From Clostridia bacterium (GTDB taxonomy: Bacteria; Bacillota; Clostridia; Oscillospirales; Ruminococcaceae): DNA of 5,913 bases. The translations under genes and the position numbers were made by a program. The stretch is from assembly GCA_026000865.1 (NCBI GenBank), contig BNZF01000065.1, forward strand, positions 1 through 5,913. The letters are read 5' to 3'. The stretch's first letter is position 1, and each line of letters starts with the position of its first letter. Positions 1 to 4,501 of this stretch are shown here, one piece after another. The notes under the pieces were generated by a model. It did not search any database and was not told where the DNA came from. It was given only the letters and a program-made list of their open reading frames with translations.

Positions 1-23
1 ATCTTCGGAAATTTTTCATCGCT

Positions 24-44
24 GTTATTTTTGTCAAAAATAAC
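24..44. other. 9-bp perfect hairpin near left edge
   Basis: GTTATTTTT (24-32) pairs with AAAAATAAC (36-44) around a GTC loop. No T tract follows on either strand, so it is not a standard terminator. It may be an operator or the end of an element lying outside the window. Confidence 0.5.
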
Positions 45-267
45 GTTGCCTCAAACTATTTCTCGCTCGTCAATGTAACACATAATCTGTTTATATTTTT
101 TTGCTAAAAGCACAAGGAAAAGTTCCTAAACTTAAACAATTTGTGTAAACAAAAAATGGGTCTTGGCGTAGTTCGGCACGGCTCTGCCTGCTCATCACAA
201 GCAATTTCCGAAAACGTAGACGGTTGTCCTATTCGATTTTCAAGATGCCATTTTAGCCGTAACATCA

Positions 268-289
268 CGGTGAGCCACCGCCTTTTTTT
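268..289 (+). terminator. Terminator-like hairpin, plus strand
   Basis: CGGTG (268-272), loop AGC, CACCG (276-280), then CC and seven Ts (283-289). The stem is short but GC-only apart from one pair. An overlapping alternative stem (CCGT 257-260 with ACGG 267-270) could compete. It would stop plus-strand transcription entering from the left or a short RNA encoded at about 150-290. Confidence 0.45.
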
Positions 290-475
290 AGATTTTTCAG
301 GTGTAGTAAAGGTAAAATCCGATTAGTTGTTCTAAAAAATCAACCCGAAACCTTAAAATCCTGCAAAAAGCATTACGGTTAATATATATTCAAGATGTTG
401 CCATCTATAAATATCAAATTTAGTATGATGTGGAGCAAAAAACCTCAAAACAACGCAAAAATAACCGCAACGATT

Positions 476-595
476 TTACACCGCACGGCTCATCAAAGTA
501 TATTTATATGCAAACAAAACTGCTATGTTTACTAAGTAAGCATAGTTTTCTGTTCTGAGTTCTGTGTTCAGTTCTGTGTTCAGTTCTGTGTTCAT
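476..595 (-). CDS. Small 39-residue ORF with NTEL repeats, function unknown
   Basis: A short ORF with unusually good expression signals: a perfect TTGACA-17-TATAAT promoter (616-644), a GAGAGG ribosome site 7 nt before ATG, and a 5' leader predicted to be only about 14 nt. The product begins M-NTEL-NTEL-NTEL-RTENYAYLVN and continues as a hydrophobic stretch (IAVLFAY) to an MSRAV end. The NTEL repeats come from a perfect three-copy 12-bp tandem repeat. A ten-pair hairpin lies within the coding sequence at 523-545. I do not recognise a family. It may be a leader peptide for something beyond the left edge, a small membrane-associated peptide, or the remnant 5' end of a longer gene. No clear gene follows within 475 bp. 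That it is translated is inferred from the signals alone. Confidence 0.5.
   Translation of the reverse strand: MNTELNTELNTELRTENYAYLVNIAVLFAYKYTLMSRAV
523..545. other. 10-pair hairpin inside the small ORF
   Basis: CTATGTTTAC pairs with GTAAGCATAG around a TAA loop, with one G-T wobble. It is within the coding sequence of the 39-residue ORF, just after the tandem repeats. On the plus strand TTTT follows directly. It could attenuate transcription or stall ribosomes. Confidence 0.5.
558..593. repeat. Three perfect 12-bp tandem repeats
   Basis: The unit AGTTCTGTGTTC occurs three times without mismatch at 558-569, 570-581 and 582-593, with a degraded partial copy at about 546-557. Because 12 is a multiple of 3, the repeats read as NTEL units at the start of the small minus-strand ORF. 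They may expand or contract by replication slippage. Confidence 0.95.
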
Positions 596-615
596 AAATA
601 CACCTCTCTTATAAC

Positions 616-644
616 ATTATATCACAAATTTTTGCACTTGTCAA
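616..644 (-). promoter_or_regulatory. Perfect-consensus promoter of the small ORF
   Basis: Exact TTGACA (639-644), 17-nt spacer, exact TATAAT (616-621) on the minus strand, directly in front of GAGAGG and the ATG at 595. This is the strongest promoter-like site in the window and implies high constitutive transcription leftward unless repressed. Confidence 0.8.
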
Positions 645-695
645 GCATTTTTTGAAATTTTTCAGATTTTTTTGAATAATTTGTAGTTCTTTGAT

Positions 696-724
696 ATTTT
701 ATCACCAAACAGCAACCCTGTCAA
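696..724 (-). promoter_or_regulatory. Leftward promoter downstream of the zeta gene
   Basis: TTGACA (719-724) and TAAAAT (696-701) with a 17-nt spacer on the minus strand, the same architecture as the antitoxin promoter. Its -35 box again comes from the 42-bp repeat, but the spacer sequence differs. It points toward the small ORF at 476-595 and lies about 80 bp upstream of that ORF's own promoter. Confidence 0.65.
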
Positions 725-760
725 GTAAAATTTGTGGTTTTTTGTTACTTTTGATAAAAA
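719..760. repeat. 42-bp direct repeat, copy 1 (after zeta)
   Basis: Identical at 40 of 42 positions to 2085-2126 in the same orientation. It begins 8 nt after the zeta stop codon on the minus strand and ends in the TTGACA -35 box. The similarity stops abruptly on both sides. Confidence 0.95.
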
Positions 761-768
761 AACTCGAA

Positions 769-1770
769 TTAAAATTCAAGTTCTTCTTCATCATATTCAA
801 TATCTTTTTCAATAGTTTTGTCAATCAAAATTGGCGGTTCGTTTTCAATGGACTTATGTTTGACTTCAAGTTCATCGGCGACAAGCAAAATTTCGTGAGC
901 AAGTTCTTTTGAAATTTCAAAATCTTGCATTATTTCTGCAACACTAGAGTTATTTTTATTATGCAATATTTCGTAACCTTTGCAAAAATTATCCTTTGAA
1001 ATTGATACTTTATATACTTGCTCACTTGTGTCGAATATGCGTTTAATTTCAAAATCTTTCAGGGCAGTTTTCTCGTCAAGGATTGATTGTAATAAATTTT
1101 TGGGGCTAATTTTAGGAGTGTCAACACTGTCATACAGCTTTTCTTTATTTCTGTTGTAAAGCGTGATTTTATCAAATTCTTTGCTTAAATAAAGTGCGTC
1201 AAGATTTTCTGCCAAAACATTTACAACTTTGTCGTGATGTGATTTTTCAGTCGCTCGCGGTGTCATACCTTTTTCGAGCATTTTATTGTACCTGTCAAGC
1301 GTTCCTTGCCAAGATTTTTCGGCAGGAGTTGCGATTATTGAAAGCTCGGTTTTGTAGCCTTTATTTTTCAGAATTGCGTTCGTTTTTAGGGGAACATCTG
1401 TTGTTCGCAAAGTTCCCTCAATGATGAGATTGTATTTTTTACCAGAAAGTTCTTCAATTAAAGCCTCGGTCATTTTGCCCGCAAACGGTGCGGTATACGG
1501 AACACTGTCGGCGTATTTTTCGTTTAGTTTGTCAAAATGCGGGTGATACTCGCGAAAATCATCGCCGACAATCTTAATGATGTTCGGCATTTGATTTTCA
1601 AATATTTGGTGAAGTGTAGTTTTCCCCGCCCCCGGCTGTCCGCCGAGAATTATTGCGACAGGTTCATTGACAGGCGTTTTATTTTCAGTTAAATCTTCAA
1701 ATAATTCTAAGAATTTGCTTTCAAATTCCTGAGCGGTAAATGAACCCAATTCAACTTGCTTTTTTGACAT
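769..1770 (-). CDS. Zeta toxin (UDP-N-acetylglucosamine kinase family)
   Basis: A 333-residue zeta-type toxin. Known zeta proteins phosphorylate UDP-N-acetylglucosamine at 3'-OH, poisoning cell-wall synthesis when the antitoxin is lost. The P-loop GGQPGAGKT is at 43-51 (K50). GDDFREYHP at 69-77 supplies the candidate catalytic base D70. LIIEGTLRTTDVP at 115-127 contains E118, equivalent to the substrate-binding glutamate. R160 (LDRY) and R172 (PRATEKSHHD) match the two phosphate-contacting arginines. All key residues are therefore present and the toxin looks active. Similarity to pSM19035 zeta runs from the N terminus to about residue 232; the remaining 100 residues are an extension ending in an acidic tail (EYDEEELEF). 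The start is set by AAGGAA about 9 nt upstream, inside the antitoxin gene, and by alignment to the zeta N terminus. No obvious terminator follows; a 42-bp repeat begins 8 nt after the stop. Confidence 0.92.
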   Translation of the reverse strand: MSKKQVELGSFTAQEFESKFLELFEDLTENKTPVNEPVAIILGGQPGAGKTTLHQIFENQMPNIIKIVGDDFREYHPHFDKLNEKYADSVPYTAPFAGKMTEALIEELSGKKYNLIIEGTLRTTDVPLKTNAILKNKGYKTELSIIATPAEKSWQGTLDRYNKMLEKGMTPRATEKSHHDKVVNVLAENLDALYLSKEFDKITLYNRNKEKLYDSVDTPKISPKNLLQSILDEKTALKDFEIKRIFDTSEQVYKVSISKDNFCKGYEILHNKNNSSVAEIMQDFEISKELAHEILLVADELEVKHKSIENEPPILIDKTIEKDIEYDEEELEF

Positions 1771-2027
1771 TTTTCAATTTCCTTTTCCGCAATGTTTCGC
1801 AATTCTCTAATTCGGTTTTCGATGGATAACAATTCTTCAAGGGAATTTTGTTTTGTTATCGAATTTTTTAAGCTTAATGCCTCGTGTTTTAACTTCACAA
1901 ACTCGTTTGTTTCGTCCCGCCAATCGATACCGCTATTGTCAAAAAACCGCGAATACATCGCAAGAGTGCTTGCCGCATACTCGCCGAGGACTTCCATTTC
2001 AAGCGTTAATTCATATATTTTAGACAT
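1707..2027 (-). CDS. Epsilon-like antitoxin of zeta toxin
   Basis: A 106-residue helical protein immediately upstream of the zeta toxin, in the antitoxin position. The N terminus (YELTLEMEVLGEYAAS, residues 5-20) resembles, from memory, the start of the 90-residue pSM19035 epsilon antitoxin, and the SLEELLSIENRIRE stretch (62-75) resembles its C-terminal helix. In the known complex epsilon blocks the ATP site of zeta; I infer the same here. The start is well supported: a TGAGGA ribosome site about 7 nt upstream and a TTGACA-17-TAAAAT promoter at 2062-2090. The last 20 codons overlap the toxin gene in another frame, giving this copy a basic tail (HLPLRNLKANS) and making it longer than classical epsilon. 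Overlap and order fit co-transcription with translational coupling. Function rests mostly on context and short-range similarity. Confidence 0.72.
   Translation of the reverse strand: MSKIYELTLEMEVLGEYAASTLAMYSRFFDNSGIDWRDETNEFVKLKHEALSLKNSITKQNSLEELLSIENRIRELRNIAEKEIEKCQKSKLNWVHLPLRNLKANS
1779..1784 (-). promoter_or_regulatory. Ribosome site of zeta inside the antitoxin gene
   Basis: AAGGAA about 9 nt before the zeta ATG at 1770, within antitoxin coding sequence. It decides the toxin start and makes its translation depend on ribosomes finishing the antitoxin, in line with the 64-bp out-of-frame overlap. Confidence 0.6.
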
Positions 2028-2061
2028 ATTTTTTTCCTCACTTTACTGTTTGTATATGCTT

Positions 2062-2090
2062 ATTTTACTACGTCAAAAGCAAAATGTCAA
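2062..2090 (-). promoter_or_regulatory. Promoter of the antitoxin-zeta pair
   Basis: On the minus strand TTGACA (2085-2090) is followed after exactly 17 nt by TAAAAT (2062-2067). Transcription would start near 2055, giving a leader of roughly 28 nt before the antitoxin ATG at 2027. The -35 box is the left end of a 42-bp repeat. The pair can therefore be expressed independently of the relaxase. Confidence 0.8.
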
Positions 2091-2126
2091 GCAAAATTTG
2101 TAGTTTTTTGTTACTTTTGATAAAAA
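2085..2126. repeat. 42-bp direct repeat, copy 2 (after relaxase)
   Basis: Partner of 719-760, with only two mismatches. It begins 2 nt beyond the relaxase stop codon and ends in the -35 box of the antitoxin promoter. The two copies bracket the antitoxin-zeta pair with a 1366-bp period. Confidence 0.95.
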
Positions 2127-2128
2127 TT

Positions 2129-3877
2129 TTACTCCTCAACTTCAATTTCTTCTTCCACTTCTTTTTCAGAAGTATCATCAAACTTATCATCAAATTTGTC
2201 AAGATAAGTGTCGTTGCGAATATCTTCGGTAATGTCTGACAGTTCAAGGCATTTTTTTAGGTTGTTTTTAACGTCTGCCAACTCATTTTCAAGTTTGTTT
2301 GTCAAGGGCGAATTGCTATTTTTCAACTCTTTGAGTTTACGATAAATTTCTGTCTGTCGCTCATCGAGTGCGTCAATTTTTGACTGCAAATTTGACAGCG
2401 TGATTTTGTTCTCGTCAATAAATTTCAAACAGTCAATCAACTTTACAATTCGCTTTTCGTTTGCGTGGGTGTATGGCTTTTTTGGATTGAATTTTTTCGG
2501 CTCTAACTTTTTCTTAAAGTGCAAAACTGTGACGTTGTAAATCGTTCCGCACAACGGTTTTTGATAGTCGGAAGACGTTTCAAATTTCTTTTTATAGTCC
2601 AAACAAAAATCCATTTTGTGAGCAATTCTCTCTTTGATTTTTTCTTCGGTATACTCATCGCCGAGCGACTTATCAATGCGGATAAACCGCTGTCCTGTCG
2701 GCGGTTTGAAACGCAAAAACTGTCCACGGCGTTCGACCGTGTAACCGCTTTCACGCATAATATTTTGAAAATCTTCAAAATCTTTTGAGTGATAAATATT
2801 CTTGTCAATGTCAAATTTCAACTGTTCTCTAAGGTTGTTAAACTGCGGTGTCGGTGTGAAGTTCGCAAGACTGTCGGTCACGATTTTCTCGGCGTAAGCA
2901 GGGACTGTTACGGTTTTGCCGACAACATTCCAAGGAATATTTTTGTTTTTGTCGCTTGACAAAACTTCTGTAACTTGTTCAAGTTTTTCGTAATTCGGAA
3001 CATCGATGGTTACGATTTTTGAAGTCACAAGTTTTGCAAGTCTTTCATTTTTTTCAGCAAGTTTAAACCTGTCACGAATAATTTCCTCGTTCGGCATTTG
3101 CATAACTTTTGCTTTTTTCTTGTCGGCGACATACTCGGAATGACTTTGATGTTCTCTTTTTTCGCCGAGTTCATCAAGTTCAAAACCGTGCATTTTGAGT
3201 ATGTCGGTCATAACTTTTCGTTCAGATACAAGCCATTCCACTAATTGATAACCTGATTTTGATTTGTCTGCTTTACGTCCGAAACCCTGCTCTGCCAAAG
3301 CACCAGTTAGTGAGTTTTTTATTGACAGCCCGTTTTTTCCTGTGTTATGACAGAACGGCACATAGCATAAATGCAAGTGCGGAGTAGCCTCATCGAGGTG
3401 CAAAACTGCGTTAAAAATTTTTAGATTTGGATTGCGTTTTTGAAAAGTGACGAGATATTCACCTAACATTTTTTTAGCAACAGCCTCGTTTTCAGTACCG
3501 ACACCTGTCGTTTGCATATTCCCAAAAGTTATAATCGAGCCGTAATACGGTTTTTCCTGTTTGCTGTTTTCGAGTTTTTTTAGGTAAGCCTCAGCGTCTG
3601 TGTACAAGGTTTTGTTGCGGTTTTTTGTTCCGCCGTTTTTCTTTTTATCTAAAAGTGTGTCGTTGTATTCTTTGATAGAGTTAGCGAAAAGTTGTTCGTA
3701 AACTTCCTCAATAGGTCTTTTTACAAACGTAATATTTTGGTCGGAACGTTCGTGAATGATACGTTTACTCGCCTCGGGGGTTAAATCTTTTCTGTTGTCG
3801 TGGTCAACATTTATTGCTCGTTCTTGTGCTTTTGGACTTGGATTTCCGCAAGCAATTGAAACCGTAAGTTTAGACAT
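2129..3877 (-). CDS. mobV: MobV-type (Mob/Pre family) relaxase
   Basis: A 582-residue relaxase that should nick the element at its transfer origin and lead the single strand into the recipient. The hallmark metal-binding motif HxDExxPHxH is intact: H160, D162, E163, P166, H167, H169, followed by the VPF strand seen in MobM of pMV158. Near the N terminus, H26-D-N-R29 resembles the HNxR motif whose histidine is the MobM nucleophile, so H26 is the candidate catalytic residue; N48 fits the following conserved asparagine. Residues about 365-420 (ESGYTVERR, GQRFIRIDKSLG) resemble a C-terminal region more often seen in other clostridial relaxases, so the protein may be modular. The last 80 residues are coiled-coil-like and then acidic, ending EVEEEIEVEE. 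The start has an AGAGGT ribosome site about 10 nt upstream. The hairpin-rich gap at 3878-4501 lies just upstream, the usual place for a MobV transfer origin. Confidence 0.9.
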   Translation of the reverse strand: MSKLTVSIACGNPSPKAQERAINVDHDNRKDLTPEASKRIIHERSDQNITFVKRPIEEVYEQLFANSIKEYNDTLLDKKKNGGTKNRNKTLYTDAEAYLKKLENSKQEKPYYGSIITFGNMQTTGVGTENEAVAKKMLGEYLVTFQKRNPNLKIFNAVLHLDEATPHLHLCYVPFCHNTGKNGLSIKNSLTGALAEQGFGRKADKSKSGYQLVEWLVSERKVMTDILKMHGFELDELGEKREHQSHSEYVADKKKAKVMQMPNEEIIRDRFKLAEKNERLAKLVTSKIVTIDVPNYEKLEQVTEVLSSDKNKNIPWNVVGKTVTVPAYAEKIVTDSLANFTPTPQFNNLREQLKFDIDKNIYHSKDFEDFQNIMRESGYTVERRGQFLRFKPPTGQRFIRIDKSLGDEYTEEKIKERIAHKMDFCLDYKKKFETSSDYQKPLCGTIYNVTVLHFKKKLEPKKFNPKKPYTHANEKRIVKLIDCLKFIDENKITLSNLQSKIDALDERQTEIYRKLKELKNSNSPLTNKLENELADVKNNLKKCLELSDITEDIRNDTYLDKFDDKFDDTSEKEVEEEIEVEE

Positions 3878-3964
3878 TTTTCAAAACCTCTTTTCTTTTC
3901 AGATGGTACTCGTTTATGCAATGTCGCTACGTTGGATAGGTCACGTTAAGCACCTGTCGGTACT

Positions 3965-4054
3965 TTCTTTTTGCACCACTAACAGTTTGTACAAAAAGAA
4001 CCCAATGCCACTTTATGTACACCGCCTTTGGCAGTATACATAAAGTTGATTGGG
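3965..4054. other. Candidate transfer origin: stacked inverted repeats
   Basis: Two adjoining inverted repeats lie upstream of the relaxase. The first is 3965-3973 with 3992-4000 (9 bp). The second is 4001-4006 with 4049-4054 (6 bp), continuing inward after a small bulge as 4010-4019 with 4037-4046 (10 bp, ACTTTATGTA arm). The pMV158-type MobV origins I know also carry ACTTTAT...ATAAAGT arms near a GTGT-containing nick. Here a minus-strand GTGT lies at 4019-4022 beside the arm. Position and arm sequence support an origin; the nick site is a guess. Confidence 0.45.
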
Positions 4055-4085
4055 CAAAGGGAAATTCCCCTTGACCCCTCGGACT

Positions 4086-4187
4086 AACAGATAGCGACAG
4101 TTGAATAAATTCAACTTTGGCAATCTGTTTTTTTAGGGAAACCTCACGGACACAGGTTCTGTGCTTGCCCCTAAAAAACGTCCGTGA
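4086..4187. other. Interleaved inverted repeats with pseudoknot topology
   Basis: Stem 1 pairs 4086-4092 with 4123-4129 and encloses a 7-bp hairpin (4099-4105 with 4110-4116, loop TAAA). Stem 2 pairs 4129-4138 (TTTTTTAGGG) with 4169-4178, 10 bp perfect. Stem 3 pairs 4144-4151 (TCACGGAC) with 4180-4187, 8 bp perfect. Stems 2 and 3 interleave (a-b-a'-b'), so they form either a pseudoknot or two alternative folds. A small hairpin (4151-4155 with 4159-4163) sits in the middle. Confidence 0.6.
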
Positions 4188-4280
4188 ACACCTACGGTGT
4201 TCTGCGACACTCGGTGTCGCTGTTTAACGGCAAGCATAAATACTTGCCGTTAAACTTGGGCTAGACCCAAACCCTTTTTT
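4186..4280. other. Four back-to-back perfect hairpins and a T tract
   Basis: Perfect arms: 4186-4192 with 4196-4202 (7 bp, loop 3); 4204-4210 with 4214-4220 (7 bp, loop 3); 4222-4234 with 4243-4255 (13 bp, loop CATAAATA); 4256-4260 with 4266-4270 (5 bp, loop CTAGA). Neighbouring hairpins are separated by one T or nothing. ACCC and six Ts follow at 4271-4280, so the last element could terminate plus-strand transcription. No credible coding sequence overlaps it. It may be part of the transfer origin, a single-strand conversion origin or a structured RNA. Confidence 0.65.
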
Positions 4281-4308
4281 ACAGTTTACATCTGAAAATT
4301 TCCCTCAC

Positions 4309-4474
4309 TGTCGCTCTTAAAAAACAATTTTTTTGGTATTGACTTTTTATCAAAAGTTAGATTTGATAGTAAAAGTTTTTCACAAAATAAATAGCGACAG
4401 CGATAATTTTTATTCAAAATTTAAATGCTGTCGCTCTGAAAATAAAACTTGGTAGTATTGACTTTTTCACAAAA
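4309..4474. repeat. Two degenerate direct repeats about 120 bp apart, with nested hairpin
   Basis: TGTCGCTCT at 4309 and 4429 is followed 27-28 nt later by an identical TATTGACTTTTT at 4337-4348 and 4456-4467. A TTTTTCACAAAA word also recurs at 4376 and 4463. Between them 4393-4401 pairs with 4427-4435 (AGCGACAGC, 9 bp), enclosing 4405-4410 with 4416-4421. The pattern suggests protein-binding repeats near an origin. The TTGACT words could act as plus-strand -35 boxes, but no good -10 follows. Confidence 0.6.
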
Positions 4475-4501
4475 ATAATCTTTGGCGGTGTTAAAAAAAA
4501 A

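Larger units (their letters stand above)
1..475. other. Stretch without a convincing gene
   Basis: No ORF here has both a ribosome site and recognisable content. Bases 161-280 hold 60 G or C of 120 and stand out from the AT-rich flanks. A 53-codon minus-strand ORF (104-265) and a 61-codon plus-strand ORF (141-326) overlap across this island, so neither is persuasive. It may be a noncoding RNA region or a relic of another element. Confidence 0.4.

Noticed and set aside
104..265. 53-codon minus-strand ORF in the GC-rich island
   Set aside because: Weak upstream signal, unusual composition and overlap with an equally open plus-strand frame; likely chance opening.
141..326. 61-codon plus-strand ORF
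   Set aside because: No ribosome site, no recognisable domain, and a terminator-like hairpin lies inside it.
691..912. 73-codon plus-strand ORF rich in Phe/Lys
   Set aside because: Antisense shadow of the zeta 3' end and flanking AT-rich DNA.
1792..2103. 103-codon plus-strand ORF
   Set aside because: Antisense to the antitoxin, which has its own promoter and ribosome site.
719..2126. Insertion sequence or transposon
   Set aside because: The flanking repeats are direct, no transposase lies between them, and no terminal inverted repeats are visible.
3756..4043. 95-codon plus-strand ORF running from the relaxase 5' end into the intergenic hairpins
   Set aside because: No ribosome site, and the frame crosses both the relaxase start and the inverted repeats.
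4133..4237. 34-codon minus-strand ORF across the hairpin array
   Set aside because: No ribosome site; its codons are dictated by perfect inverted repeats, so structure explains the sequence better.
3965..4435. CRISPR-like array
   Set aside because: The inverted repeats differ from each other and there is no regular repeat-spacer pattern.
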